Positions 1-8,598 are shown, numbered from the stretch's first letter. The stretch: DNA of 64,000 nt from Vibrio aphrogenes (GCF_002157735.2 NZ_AP018690.1:248001-312000); one strand, 5' to 3'. A program made the numbers and translations. The notes: generated by a model not told the origin, from the sequence alone.

Positions 1-2
1 CG

Positions 3-494
3 GGAAATCTCTTGAATGTCTTATTTTCGCCTTTAATTGGGATACTATATAACCGTTATGACTCCAAGCTACTTGCAGGTTTGGGAGCCGTGTTTATCTT
101 GATCAGCGCGTCAGCTTTTCTATTGCTAATGAATCAAGCAGCCTTACCGTGGCAGGTTACCATTGCATTTATGTGTTTATGTATTGGGGTTACTTGTATT
201 ATTATGCCTGCACAAACGGCCGCCCTCAGCGCTTTACCTAAAGAATTATATTCTGACGGTTCATCCGTCTGGAATACATTTTATCAAGTTTCAGGTGCGG
301 CAGGTTCTTCAATAGCGATTACTATAATGACTAATACTCATGACAATGTATTGAAGAATGGAAGAGTAAAAGAAGAAATTACTGCCTTAGCGCTAGGCGC
401 TCACTCCGTTTTTTATTTATTATTATTTTTTGGTTTTATTGCTTTAATATTAGCCTTTAAATTAAATAAGCCACATACCGTTCTCAAATCTTAA
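3..494 (+). CDS. MFS drug/multidrug exporter, C-terminal part (gene starts outside the window)
   Basis: The frame is open to the left edge, so only the last ~164 residues are present. About four hydrophobic segments are visible, with the short basic loop YNRYDSK after the first and the stretch GVTCIIMPAQTAALSALP, which resembles the C-terminal half of DHA2-type (EmrB/QacA) proton-driven exporters. An inner-membrane exporter is therefore likely, but the substrate cannot be read from this fragment. A TTG near base 12 is not a real start because the frame continues upstream. The next gene is 163 nt away with its own ribosome binding site, so it is probably not an operon partner. Confidence 0.75.
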   Translation, partial: GNLLNVLFSPLIGILYNRYDSKLLAGLGAVFILISASAFLLLMNQAALPWQVTIAFMCLCIGVTCIIMPAQTAALSALPKELYSDGSSVWNTFYQVSGAAGSSIAITIMTNTHDNVLKNGRVKEEITALALGAHSVFYLLLFFGFIALILAFKLNKPHTVLKS

Positions 495-657
495 ACAAAA
501 TAAACAACAGTTTTGTAGCAGTATGATTGAGTTGAAAAGGTAATCAGTAAAATTGTTCAACTCAGTAAAGTGATATTATTCGTTTATTTTATGGTCATAT
601 ATTACGATGAGTAGTATATGACTTTTTTTTTTGAGATCTTCATCAAGAGAAATATTT

Positions 658-1041
658 ATGAATACTAGGCAACATCGAATTCGCGCTGCTGGGATCATCA
701 TACAAAATGATGCCTTACTCTTATTGAGGGTTAAAGATGGTAGTGGTGAATATTGGATACCACCGGGTGGTGGTTTGGATGCATGTGATGCGCATACTAA
801 AGATTGTGTGGTAAGAGAATGTTATGAAGAGGCTGGAATACAGGCACAAGTAGGGGAATTACTGTGTGTTCGTGAATTTTTAGAAACCACGGTGAATCGT
901 TATCATGCAGAATTCTTTTACCATATTCCTCACTTTACGGGTCAGCCGCATCTCAATAATCTGCAAGGGTTAAATGATGAGGATTTTATTCAATCTGTTG
1001 AATGGGTAAAAATCGATATTGTGGTAATTAATGATTTATAG
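658..1041 (+). CDS. Nudix hydrolase, degenerate Nudix box
   Basis: This 127-residue protein carries a Nudix fold signature: PPGGG at about residue 41 followed by RECYEEAGI, matching the REUXEEXGU core that binds the metal for hydrolysis of nucleoside-diphosphate-linked substrates. The first Glu of the box is not in place: the sequence reads LDACDAH, so either Asp with a one-residue insertion or Ala stands there. The ATG at 658 is preferred over an upstream TTG (631) because AAGAGA lies just upstream and the Nudix strand begins at once. The end (IDIVVINDL) is short for the family, so a recent 3' truncation is possible. Substrate unknown. Confidence 0.75.
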   Translation: MNTRQHRIRAAGIIIQNDALLLLRVKDGSGEYWIPPGGGLDACDAHTKDCVVRECYEEAGIQAQVGELLCVREFLETTVNRYHAEFFYHIPHFTGQPHLNNLQGLNDEDFIQSVEWVKIDIVVINDL

Positions 1042-1111
1042 GTATGGTAAAGATGAAAGCGTCAAGTAAACGTGAAGAAATCAAATTAATGGTGAAAATA
1101 GTAGGAAGCGT

Positions 1112-1783
1112 ATGAAAGTTTTGATTGTTGACGACACTCATAGCGTGGTGGAAACCATCATGGATTATTTGGAATTAGAAGGTATTACGGCTGATTGTGC
1201 TTACCATGGCGAAAGCGCCTTACAACTGATCCAACAAAATCATTATGATGTGATTGTCATGGATATCATGATGCCCAAGTTGGATGGTATCAGCGCTGTC
1301 AAACAATTACGTGATGACTTTTTTTGCAATACGCCAATTTTATTTTTGACCGCCAAAGATACTTTAGCTGATAAAATTGAGGCTTTTCAGGCTGGAGGGG
1401 ATGACTTTTTAAATAAACCTTTTGCGATGGAAGAATTATGCTTACGTTTGCAGGCATTACATCGTCGCGGCCCTCGTTTGGATGTTGGGCAATTAAGTTT
1501 TGCTGATTTGTCGATGAATTTACAAACCAATGAAGTCTTACGTTCAGGTCAACGGATTAAGCTCAGTAAAATTCAACGAACCATCTTTAAATTGTTATTA
1601 AAAAATGCGCCGGCGGTAGTTTCAAAAGAGGCCGTGATTTCTGAGGTGTGGGGAGAGGATTCACCGTCTTCTGATTCCTTACGTAGCCATATTTATGGTC
1701 TGAGAACTGCATTAGATAAGGGTTTTGATAGCAGTCGATTAGAAACCTTACATGGACAAGGGTATCGTTTAAAACATGACTAA
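1112..1783 (+). CDS. OmpR-family response regulator
   Basis: A receiver domain (about residues 1-115) has the acidic pair D7/D8, phosphoacceptor D51 in VMDIMMP, T80 and K102. It is followed by a winged-helix DNA-binding domain (residues 125-223) with the closing pattern SLRSHIYGLRTALDKG and HGQGYRL. It should be a phosphorylation-controlled transcription factor. AGGA lies just before the ATG. Its last 8 nt overlap the start of the histidine kinase gene, so the two are translationally coupled partners. The gene order with a YgiW-like protein recalls ygiW-qseBC of enterics, but I cannot assign QseB, CarR or another name from the sequence alone. Confidence 0.92.
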   Translation: MKVLIVDDTHSVVETIMDYLELEGITADCAYHGESALQLIQQNHYDVIVMDIMMPKLDGISAVKQLRDDFFCNTPILFLTAKDTLADKIEAFQAGGDDFLNKPFAMEELCLRLQALHRRGPRLDVGQLSFADLSMNLQTNEVLRSGQRIKLSKIQRTIFKLLLKNAPAVVSKEAVISEVWGEDSPSSDSLRSHIYGLRTALDKGFDSSRLETLHGQGYRLKHD

Positions 1784-3014
1784 GGCTCCCAGTTTTGCCA
1801 GAAAAATCCGCATGAATTTTTTGGTTCTCACCAGCTTAATGTTTCTCTTATTTTGGGGCTTAATTTATTTTGCTCAAGATAGGTTAGAAGTGATCAGTTT
1901 GGAGCATCGCTTAACGACGGAGACAAAAGAATACGTCAAAAACTATAAGCGTTATGGATTTCGCGCAGATAAACCGGACCCACAAGAACTTGATACCTAT
2001 TGGTCAAAAGAAGAATTGCCTCAATGGTTGCAAACCTATCAGCAAGCGGGCTTTTTTGAAGAGCAACTCGGCCAAGAAGATAAGCACTTTTTAGTCACTA
2101 AACACCCTTCAGGCCAAGGTTGGTTATACGTTGTTTATCAAGACGATGCCGATGATTATTTAGATGAATACGAAGATAGATTGCATCTGATTACTTTTTT
2201 AGTAGGCGCGATTTTTCTGATCGCTGTGATTGGTTATGGTATGTATTTTGTTCGTTTGATCTCCCGACCTTTAATTGAGATTGAACATAAAATTGATGCT
2301 ATGGCTCCCAATAAGCCTGCGTTTACGGTGGATACTGAGTATAAAGAAACGCAAAGTATTGAACACACGTTATTGAATAACAAAGCACAAATTGCCGCTT
2401 ATTTTCAACGTGAACAAGAATTTAGTCGCTTTGCCTCTCATGAATTAAGAACGCCGATTATGGTGATTAAAGGCTCAACGGAGTTATTAAAAAAAGTACC
2501 TAATATGCCGGGGATTGCGAGTAAAGCAGTGACTCGAATCGATGAAGCAGGGCATCAAATGCAGATATTAACCGAAGCCTTTTTATTATTAGGTAAAGAA
2601 GAGATTGAGCCACACCACTTTTCCAATGAGCCATTGTCGAGTCATATTCATCAAGCGTTAGAAACAATGGTGCAGTATTTTGCGAAACAGAATATTTCTT
2701 ATCAATTACAAGAGCGAGAAGCGGGTTGCGTGGAAGCGCCTTCCAGCTTTGTGGATATTGTGATGGTAAATTTAATTAAAAATGCGTTTAGTTACAGTAT
2801 CGGTGATATTCAGGTGGAATTAGATAGGCAAACTTTAACGGTCATGAATCACCACCAAGGTAATGATTTGCATAATTCAGGTTATGGTTGTGGTCTTGCC
2901 ATTATTGAACGGATTTGCAGCCGCATGGCGTGGCAATTTGAGACTCATAATGACGGGCAGAGTTTTGTCGCCAAAGTGGTGTTTGAGGGGCAGCCATCTC
3001 ACGTTGTGCATTAA
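1776..3014 (+). CDS. Membrane sensor histidine kinase
   Basis: This 412-residue protein has TM1 (about 14-34), a periplasmic acidic loop rich in Asp/Glu (DDADDYLDEYED near 123-134), TM2 (about 137-160), a HisKA helix with H222 in FASHELRTPI, and a C-terminal ATPase domain with N-box NLIKNAF (332-338) and glycine lid GYGCGLAI (369-376). The usual G1 box (DNGPGI-like) is replaced by MNHHQGND, which is unusual for an active kinase. It overlaps the response regulator by 8 nt and should phosphorylate it. The acidic periplasmic loop could bind cations or antimicrobial peptides; that is inference. Signal unknown. Confidence 0.9.
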   Translation: MTKAPSFARKIRMNFLVLTSLMFLLFWGLIYFAQDRLEVISLEHRLTTETKEYVKNYKRYGFRADKPDPQELDTYWSKEELPQWLQTYQQAGFFEEQLGQEDKHFLVTKHPSGQGWLYVVYQDDADDYLDEYEDRLHLITFLVGAIFLIAVIGYGMYFVRLISRPLIEIEHKIDAMAPNKPAFTVDTEYKETQSIEHTLLNNKAQIAAYFQREQEFSRFASHELRTPIMVIKGSTELLKKVPNMPGIASKAVTRIDEAGHQMQILTEAFLLLGKEEIEPHHFSNEPLSSHIHQALETMVQYFAKQNISYQLQEREAGCVEAPSSFVDIVMVNLIKNAFSYSIGDIQVELDRQTLTVMNHHQGNDLHNSGYGCGLAIIERICSRMAWQFETHNDGQSFVAKVVFEGQPSHVVH

Positions 3015-3061
3015 AAGGTGCTGCAACATAAACGCTAAGACGCGGTAAAAGGAATTTATTT

Positions 3062-3079
3062 TTCACATTTTCTTCACAT
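3062..3079. promoter_or_regulatory. Possible OmpR-type direct-repeat site
   Basis: TTCACAT occurs twice (3062-3068 and 3073-3079) with an 11-bp period, the helical spacing typical of tandem OmpR/PmrA-type half-sites. It lies 47 nt after the histidine kinase stop and ~350 nt before the BOF protein gene. Binding by the adjacent regulator is inference. Confidence 0.3.
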
Positions 3080-3114
3080 CATCAAGGGTAAGTTGGCTTT
3101 ATGTTGCATATAGT

Positions 3115-3174
3115 TAATGACACTAATAGCTACTAAAACTAATAGTCACTGAAACCAACAGCTAATGACACTAA
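3115..3174. repeat. Short imperfect repeats in the gap before the BOF gene
   Basis: TAATGACACTAA occurs at 3115-3126 and again at 3163-3174, with related ACTAATAG/ACTAAA words between. The rest of the 415-nt gap (3015-3429) is AT-rich and holds no gene I can support. Confidence 0.5.
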
Positions 3175-3429
3175 ATAACCTCAACAGTAGATAATTAGAA
3201 GTCACTCAATACAGCACTTTGGGCGTCTAACTTCGTTAAAATCAACACAATAGCCCAGCTATTGACTGATGATTTTGCCTTGTTATCCATCCCAAATTTC
3301 AGCATTGAGAGAAAGTAATCACCCCAATGGACCTGATGGATATTTTTATCAATTATATATTAGCGGGTTAGGGTTTTTATTATGACGCTCTTATCCACAG
3401 TTGAGGTCAAATAAAATAAAGGTGACCCC

Positions 3430-3831
3430 ATGAAAAAAACATTCACAATAATTTCGCTTACTGCTGTATTTTCAATGTCAGCAATGGCTGCGCCACAAGT
3501 TGTTTCTCCAACCGTACCAGCAACGAAAGCATCTCACACGCAAGGTGGTTTTGAAGGACCACAACAAGGTGTGACAATATTGACTTCGGTAGCAGAAGCC
3601 CAAAATGCCAATGATGATGACAAAGTGGTGTTAACCGGACAGATTAAAAGTTCACTAGGGCATGAAGATTATGTCTTTGCTGATAAGAGCGGTGAAATTA
3701 CCGTTGAGATTGATGATGATATTTGGCAGGGCCGTACGATCACAACAGAGCATACAGTGGTGTTACATGGTGAAGTGGATAAAGATTGGAATGATCTCAC
3801 CATTGATGTCGATCGTTTAGAGGTTCAATAA
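3430..3831 (+). CDS. Periplasmic BOF-domain protein, YgiW/YdeI family
   Basis: A signal peptide (MKKTFTIISLTAVFSMSAMA, cleavage after AMA) precedes a small OB-fold domain with the family pattern VVLTGQIKSSLGHEDYVFADKSG, EITVEIDDDIW and a final HGEVDKDW. Members of this bacterial OB-fold (BOF) family are small periplasmic stress-tolerance proteins. In enterics ygiW is next to the qseBC two-component genes, and here too the neighbour upstream is a two-component pair, so co-regulation is plausible. AAAGGTGA lies upstream of the ATG with good spacing. Length (133 aa) is normal for the family. Ligand and mechanism are unknown. Confidence 0.88.
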   Translation: MKKTFTIISLTAVFSMSAMAAPQVVSPTVPATKASHTQGGFEGPQQGVTILTSVAEAQNANDDDKVVLTGQIKSSLGHEDYVFADKSGEITVEIDDDIWQGRTITTEHTVVLHGEVDKDWNDLTIDVDRLEVQ

Positions 3832-3843
3832 CGTAATAAAAAA

Positions 3844-3872
3844 TAAGCCTGCATGAGAGCATTGCAGGCTTA
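3844..3872 (+). terminator. Hairpin after the BOF gene
   Basis: A perfect 10-bp stem TAAGCCTGCA/TGCAGGCTTA encloses a 9-nt loop 12 nt after the stop. The following run is TATATCTATC rather than a clean T tract, so it is a weak or bidirectional terminator. Confidence 0.6.
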
Positions 3873-3959
3873 TATCTATCACACTAATAAGATGGTCAAA
3901 TAACGAGGACGATTGCGTTTATTTATCCTCTTATTATTTCTCGCGGCTTCTTCAGCGAT

Positions 3960-5348
3960 TTAGAAGACTAAATGCGCCACACCGACAATCACGGGCAGGG
4001 TGACTAAAGTTCGTAAAATAAAGATCACAAATAATTCAATGATACTGACAGGGATCTTACTGCCAAGTAATAGAGCACCGACTTCAGACATATAAATTAG
4101 CTGAGTGACCGACATGGCAGCAATCACAAATCGAGTCATATCGCTGTCGATAGGCGCCGCCAAAATAGCAGGGATAAACATATCAGCAAAGCCCACCACA
4201 ATGGTCTGTGACGCCGCGACCGCCTCTGGCAAGCCTAATAATTTGAGATAAGGAATGAAAGGCTGACCAAGGATCTCAAATAATGAGCTGTGCTCGGCAA
4301 TCATTAATGCGCCCGTTCCCAGAGCCATGACTACTGGCAAGACACCAAAAACCATATCAATCGCATTTTTAATTCCCTCAACAAGCACTTTATTGAGCGA
4401 GCCAACATGATGAGCTTTGGTTAACGCTAAGTGCATTCCCCAAGTAAAGTTGGTGTAACCTTGCGGCAGGTCATCGGCCTTTCTATCGGGTTTTGAGCCA
4501 TCAATAAAGACATCTTTTTTCCAACGTAGTGGTGGAATGCGCGGCAAAATAACAGCGGCCACCAAACCGGCGAGACACACAGCGCCATAAAATGGAATGA
4601 ATAAATGTTCAAGGTTAACTTGGGCGATCACAACCAAGCTAAAGGTAATCGATACGGCAGAAAAAGTGGTGCCGACAATCGCGGCTTCACGTTGGGTATA
4701 AAACTTGTCTTCGTATTGTTTGCTCGTCAGTAAAATCCCCACCGAGCCATCACCGAGCCAAGAGGTCATACAGTCAATCGCTGAGCGGCCCGGTAAGTTA
4801 AAAATTGGGCGCATCACTTTACTTAATAACGTGCCAAATAATTCTAATAATCCAAAGTCCAACAATAAAGGTAGGAGGATTCCCGCAAAGATAAAAACAC
4901 AAAACAATGTAGGTAATAAGCCGCTGAGAACCATACCGCCAGTGTTATCTTCCCATATCATCGCGGGGCCAACTTGGTAATAAGCCATGACAGCCGCAAC
5001 CCCGCCAAATAGGCGAACGATAAGCCAAACCGGGGTGGGGGATAATAAAGCATGCAGGAAGGTATTGTGACGAATGAAGTTAGGTTTTACGACTTGATAG
5101 AGAGTGGTAATGACCGCCATAAAAGCGATAACCAAGGTAATGATATCCACAATATTAGCATTGAGCGTGGATTGTAATGCTTTCGCTAAGATGGCCACCG
5201 GAATGGTGTATGAGCCTTGATAACTCAAAGGTGCCATGAATAAAAACAAACCAATGAAAGAGGGGATAATAAAAGTAAGGTAAGTTTTTAGCGGGTAATG
5301 CGTTTTGTCTATTTGATGATTATCCGATGATTGTGGTGTGTTTTTCAT
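3960..5348 (-). CDS. YjiH-family membrane protein with nucleoside-recognition (Gate) domain
   Basis: This protein of ~462 residues has about ten hydrophobic segments. The region around FNLPGRSAIDCMTSWLGDGSVGILLTSKQYEDKFYTQREAAIVGTTFSAVS type sequence (roughly residues 190-235) matches the Gate domain shared by nucleoside transporters and spore-maturation proteins. It is an inner-membrane protein probably moving a small solute, but no substrate is established for YjiH. The ATG at 5348 is chosen because GAGAG sits 6 nt upstream; a TTG 18 nt further up lacks a site. It stands alone, convergent with the BOF gene and divergent from rhlE. Confidence 0.85.
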   Translation of the reverse strand: MKNTPQSSDNHQIDKTHYPLKTYLTFIIPSFIGLFLFMAPLSYQGSYTIPVAILAKALQSTLNANIVDIITLVIAFMAVITTLYQVVKPNFIRHNTFLHALLSPTPVWLIVRLFGGVAAVMAYYQVGPAMIWEDNTGGMVLSGLLPTLFCVFIFAGILLPLLLDFGLLELFGTLLSKVMRPIFNLPGRSAIDCMTSWLGDGSVGILLTSKQYEDKFYTQREAAIVGTTFSAVSITFSLVVIAQVNLEHLFIPFYGAVCLAGLVAAVILPRIPPLRWKKDVFIDGSKPDRKADDLPQGYTNFTWGMHLALTKAHHVGSLNKVLVEGIKNAIDMVFGVLPVVMALGTGALMIAEHSSLFEILGQPFIPYLKLLGLPEAVAASQTIVVGFADMFIPAILAAPIDSDMTRFVIAAMSVTQLIYMSEVGALLLGSKIPVSIIELFVIFILRTLVTLPVIVGVAHLVF

Positions 5349-5587
5349 TATGCTCTCAAATAACAATGCTTAAAAATGTGCGTAATCCTTCGCATAACTA
5401 TTCACTATCAATCCCTGATTTATTCAAAGCGGGCAAGAATACCGATTTTTATATCAAAGTGAAATAGTAAAAAGGCAATTTATTGTCGAACAGCACAGAA
5501 TCATTGAATTAAAAAGAGATTATCCTTGATTTTTATCGATAGCCGAGTGAGGTAAGTCATTCATTCTACACCTAATTAAAACTGAAA

Positions 5588-5603
5588 TGTGATAAAAATC
5601 ACG
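5588..5603. promoter_or_regulatory. CRP-like site
   Basis: TGTGA-N6-TCACG matches the CRP consensus TGTGA-N6-TCACA with one mismatch. It lies in the 421-nt divergent region between the YjiH gene (start 240 nt away) and rhlE (167 nt away), so it could serve either. The sequence is visible; CRP binding is inference. Confidence 0.5.
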
Positions 5604-5730
5604 ATAATAGTTGCGCTTTTGAATAAAGTGGTCAGAATACTCGCTCAATCAAGATTATTAATATCACTTCCAGCGAAACCTCCTGAAAGCCGAGTACCCC
5701 TCATAATACGATATTGATATTCATGTCCCT

Positions 5731-5754
5731 AAGCCCTTGGGCTTTTCTATTTTA
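5731..5754 (+). terminator. Terminator-like hairpin in the rhlE leader
   Basis: AAGCCC-TT-GGGCTT (5731-5744) folds into a short GC hairpin followed at once by TTCTATTTTAT. It ends only ~16 nt before the rhlE start codon and about 6 nt before its ribosome binding site, so it could attenuate transcription or hide the start. No other gene end is nearby that would need it. Confidence 0.5.
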
Positions 5755-5769
5755 TCGAGATCAATATCT

Positions 5770-7209
5770 ATGAGTTTTTCCTCTTTAGGACTATCTACCC
5801 CTTTACTTAAAGCGGTGGAAGAACAAGGCTATACCACACCATCTCCCATTCAAGCCAAAGCAATTCCTGCGGTGATTGAAGGGCAAGATGTTATGGCGGC
5901 AGCACAAACAGGTACAGGTAAGACGGCGGGTTTTACCTTGCCTATTCTGGAGTGTTTGTTGTCAGGTGAGCGTGTCAAACCTAATCAAGTTCGTGCTTTA
6001 ATTTTAACGCCAACCCGAGAATTAGCGGCTCAAGTGCAAAAAAATGTTGAGCAATACAGCCAATACACGCGTTTAAAATCGAATGTGGTCTTTGGTGGGG
6101 TGAAAATTAATCCACAAATGATGAAACTCCGTCAAGGCACCGACATTCTTGTGGCTACGCCGGGTCGTTTATTGGATTTGTATAATCAAAATGCAGTGCG
6201 TTTTTCACAACTAGAAGTGTTGGTGTTAGATGAAGCTGACCGCATGTTGGATATGGGATTCATCCGCGATATTCGTAAGATCCTAGCGTTTTTACCAGCC
6301 AAAAGGCAGAACCTACTTTTCTCTGCCACGTTCTCGGATGAGATTCGCGCTTTGGCAAAAGGTTTAGTGAATAATCCTGTTGAAATTTCGGTGAATCCTG
6401 CGAACCAAACGGCCACGACTGTCGAACAATGTATCTATCCTGCGGATCAGCGTAAGAAAGCGCCAATGCTACTAAAATTAATTCAAGACAATGATTGGCA
6501 GCAAGTATTGGTCTTTAGTAAAACCAAGCATGGGGCCAACCGTTTAAGTCGTTTCTTAGATGAAAAGGGCATTACGTCAGCCGCTATTCACGGTAATAAA
6601 AGCCAAGGTGCACGGACGAAAGCATTAGAAAACTTTAAAACCGGTGAAGTTCGCGTGTTAGTTGCCACGGATATTGCAGCTCGCGGCATCGATATTGCAC
6701 AATTGCCTCAAGTGGTGAACTTTGACTTACCACATGTCTCTGAAGATTATGTTCACCGTATTGGTCGTACTGGCCGTGCTGGGGCGGCGGGTAAAGCGAT
6801 TTCACTGGTTTGCGTCGATGAAGCGCATGATTTATTTTCGATTGAACGCTTAATCAAACAAGTGTTACCTCGTATGGAATTGGATGGTTTTCCAGTCGTT
6901 AATACCTTACCTGAATCAAAGTTAGACACTCGACCAATTAAGCCGAAGAAACCTAAAAAGCCAAAGAAAACGTTTCAACGCAATGATGGGCAACGTAATG
7001 ATGGGCAACGTTCTAACGAGAATGCACGTGGTCATCAACCAGCAAGTAATCGTCGTCGCACTGGGGCGCCGAAACCCGCAGCAGCGTCACGAGAGGGCGG
7101 CCAGCAAGAAGCGACAAAAGCTAGCCCAACAAGTGGACGCAAGCCTCATTCTGCGCAACGCAACTCAAAAAATAATGGCCGTAACTTTACCTCCCAATCG
7201 GTGAAGTAA
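5770..7209 (+). CDS. rhlE: DEAD-box ATP-dependent RNA helicase, RhlE type
   Basis: The Q motif (GYTTPSPIQ), Walker [34 protein letters not shown], and [10 protein letters not shown] are all present and in order over the first ~370 residues. The tail is basic and low in complexity, with [10 protein letters not shown] and a perfect [10 protein letters not shown] duplication, as in RhlE/CsdA-type helicases whose tails bind RNA. It should unwind structured RNA during ribosome assembly or decay. The start MSFSSLGLS at 5770 (TCGAGA upstream) is chosen over an earlier ATG at 5737 that would fall inside the leader hairpin. The next transcript downstream is the csrB RNA. Confidence 0.93.
   Translation: MSFSSLGLSTPLLKAVEEQGYTTPSPIQAKAIPAVIEGQDVMAAAQTGTGKTAGFTLPILECLLSGERVKPNQVRALILTPTRELAAQVQKNVEQYSQYTRLKSNVVFGGVKINPQMMKLRQGTDILVATPGRLLDLYNQNAVRFSQLEVLVLDEADRMLDMGFIRDIRKILAFLPAKRQNLLFSATFSDEIRALAKGLVNNPVEISVNPANQTATTVEQCIYPADQRKKAPMLLKLIQDNDWQQVLVFSKTKHGANRLSRFLDEKGITSAAIHGNKSQGARTKALENFKTGEVRVLVATDIAARGIDIAQLPQVVNFDLPHVSEDYVHRIGRTGRAGAAGKAISLVCVDEAHDLFSIERLIKQVLPRMELDGFPVVNTLPESKLDTRPIKPKKPKKPKKTFQRNDGQRNDGQRSNENARGHQPASNRRRTGAPKPAAASREGGQQEATKASPTSGRKPHSAQRNSKNNGRNFTSQSVK
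6982..7011 (+). repeat. 15-bp perfect tandem duplication inside rhlE
   Basis: AATGATGGGCAACGT occurs twice without a gap, giving an in-frame duplication of five residues (RNDGQ) in the basic tail. Confidence 0.9.
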
Positions 7210-7225
7210 AATATAGGACCCATTG

Positions 7226-7243
7226 TGTGAGAGATCGCTTACA
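7226..7243. promoter_or_regulatory. UvrY/VarA-type response-regulator box upstream of csrB
   Basis: TGTGAGAGATCGCTTACA is a near-perfect 18-bp inverted repeat matching the box bound by UvrY (VarA in Vibrio) far upstream of csrB genes in gammaproteobacteria. It lies ~169 nt before the proposed RNA 5' end, the usual long distance for this site. It supports control of this RNA by the BarA/UvrY (VarS/VarA) system. Confidence 0.75.
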
Positions 7244-7376
7244 GAGTTTGTAAGTGATGACGTTTTTAGTATCAATAAATTAGAATTAAATAAAAATAAC
7301 CTACTGTTAAATATGGCTTTTTTGTTATGTTTACGGTGGGTTTTTGTTTTTGTGATGCATTTTTCATTTTGAGTGC

Positions 7377-7404
7377 TTGATGAATTTCAGTAAAAGCGTA
7401 ATCT
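7377..7404 (+). promoter_or_regulatory. csrB promoter
   Basis: TTGATG (7377-7382) and TAATCT (7399-7404) are separated by 16 nt and end 7 nt before GTCAACAGGG, the start-like sequence of CsrB RNAs. Confidence 0.5.
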
Positions 7405-7411
7405 TTACCTT

Positions 7412-7787
7412 GTCAACAGGGATGCGACAAAGGATTTAAGCAAAACCATGATGGTTTTATTCAGGATGAAGTGTGGTGGTTAGGATAATCATCAGCAGGA
7501 AGCACAGGACAATAACGGATTAAACTAAGTGGCAGGATGCGGCTTAAAAAGGATGTGATGGACCCCTCTAGATTGAGGAAGGAACACCGCTCAAGGAACA
7601 AGTGATGAGCGCTAATCAGGAAGATTGGCTTGCATGGACGGCTTTGGACACCGCTCGGATGGCGATGTAGGGAATGGCTTAGGATAAGTACTATCAAGGA
7701 TTCGATGCATGGAGCAACGAATAGTAGCCGGATTGCTGCGAGTAAGACTATAACCCCGATACGAAAGTGTCGGGGTTTTTCTTTTTT
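7412..7787 (+). ncRNA. csrB: CsrB-family regulatory RNA
   Basis: The ~375-nt interval after rhlE has no coding logic but holds about 22 GGA motifs, many as AGGA/CAGGAT in small hairpin loops (for example TTC-AGGAT-GAA and GC-AGGAT-GC). These are the sites that titrate CsrA. The 5' end GTCAACAGGG and the 3' block GAGCAACGAATAGTAGCCGG resemble the ends of E. coli CsrB, and the gene stops at a strong terminator. Sequestering CsrA would relieve repression of CsrA-bound mRNAs (carbon storage, motility, quorum sensing in vibrios). An UvrY-type box lies ~170 nt upstream. Vibrios have several Csr RNAs, so the exact paralogue number is open. Confidence 0.92.
7752..7787 (+). terminator. csrB intrinsic terminator
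   Basis: An 11-bp stem AACCCCGATAC/GTGTCGGGGTT with a GAAA tetraloop is followed by TTTTTCTTTTTT. Confidence 0.93.
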
Positions 7788-7922
7788 AGCTGCCCCTGTT
7801 CTAGCGTGTACAATCTGAGCGATGCGGGGTCATCATGGCAAAATTCCCCATCGAGATAAAATTAGTGTAAGATGCCGCCTCAGCTCACCTTAGTGATGCA
7901 ACTGAATGAAAAGGTTAATGAC

Positions 7923-8273
7923 ATGCAACAAAGCGATTTTGAAACACTGGTAAAAACTCTTTGCACTTTGGACTCTGTTCCTACCGCATTAAAATTTTTG
8001 CAAATGAACAGCGATAGCAACGTAGCAGAGGCGGCTAAATCGCTATCTGGTCAATTTGCGATTGCTGAAGTAGAAGGCCAAAACCGAATTTATCACGTGA
8101 GTACTCAGCTAGACGATAATGGTGTTGAGCAAGAGTTTGTTGAACATATCATGAATGAAGGCGATGATATTATTCGTTTCGTGGCCTGGTTCTTCGATAT
8201 TATGTTCGATGTTAAAAACAAAGAAACCTACACCGCGGCTGGCAAAACCTATACGCAACCAAAGCGCAGCTAG
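7923..8273 (+). CDS. Conserved-looking small protein of unknown function
   Basis: This acidic, soluble protein of 116 residues starts MQQSDFETLVKTLC. It has no signal peptide or membrane segment. The middle (IAEVEGQNRIYHVSTQLDDNGVEQEFVEHIM) reads as a beta-hairpin followed by helix, and the end FVAWFFDIMFDV is aromatic. I do not recognise a family. The ATG at 7923 is preferred because AAGG lies 9 nt upstream; in-frame ATGs at 7872 and 7896 are less well placed. It is a single gene with its own terminator and has clear coding character. Confidence 0.65.
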   Translation: MQQSDFETLVKTLCTLDSVPTALKFLQMNSDSNVAEAAKSLSGQFAIAEVEGQNRIYHVSTQLDDNGVEQEFVEHIMNEGDDIIRFVAWFFDIMFDVKNKETYTAAGKTYTQPKRS

Positions 8274-8297
8274 TCTTTCAAATTGATAGTTGATTAG

Positions 8298-8357
8298 TCG
8301 AATAGAAAGCGAATTAGTTGCAGAGAAAGCTAATTAGTAGAATAGAAAGTTAATCAC
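8298..8357. repeat. Three 20-bp imperfect tandem units after the stop codon
   Basis: Units at 8298, 8318 and 8338 share the pattern GAATAGAAAGCGAATTAG with a few changes. They sit between the preceding stop codon and its terminator, so they lie in the 3' untranslated region. They are too short and contiguous to be CRISPR. Confidence 0.75.
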
Positions 8358-8367
8358 TTTAATTATT

Positions 8368-8396
8368 AAGCCAACAGTATTGATGTTGGCTTTTTT
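8368..8396 (+). terminator. Intrinsic terminator of the small unknown gene
   Basis: The perfect 9-bp stem AAGCCAACA/TGTTGGCTT with a 7-nt loop runs into TTTTTT. Confidence 0.9.
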
Positions 8397-8598
8397 ATTT
8401 TGTGCGTATTTTGTTTTTGGACCTAAGTGAGCGTGATGTCATCAGGCTTAGTTTGGAGGACCTATACAATCATGCTGAATTTTCTAGTAAAAAAAGTGCA
8501 ATGTTCGGTCTGTTTTTCGATACATTAGAGTGCAACCTCAGTAAAGTCTCTACAGCTAAGGTGAAAGTAGGTTGAAATAACAAGACAAAATGGATTTT

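Noticed and set aside
2863..3048. 61-codon frame overlapping the end of the histidine kinase gene
   Set aside because: Out-of-frame shadow of the kinase ATPase domain.
4705..4980. 91-codon frame antisense to the YjiH gene
   Set aside because: Shadow frame inside a clear membrane-protein gene.
7461..7818. Short frames on both strands between rhlE and the next gene
   Set aside because: They lie inside the csrB RNA gene, have no ribosome sites and encode low-quality sequence.
8298..8357. Possible CRISPR-like repeat
   Set aside because: Units are contiguous with no spacers, only three copies, and inside a 3' UTR; it is a tandem duplication.
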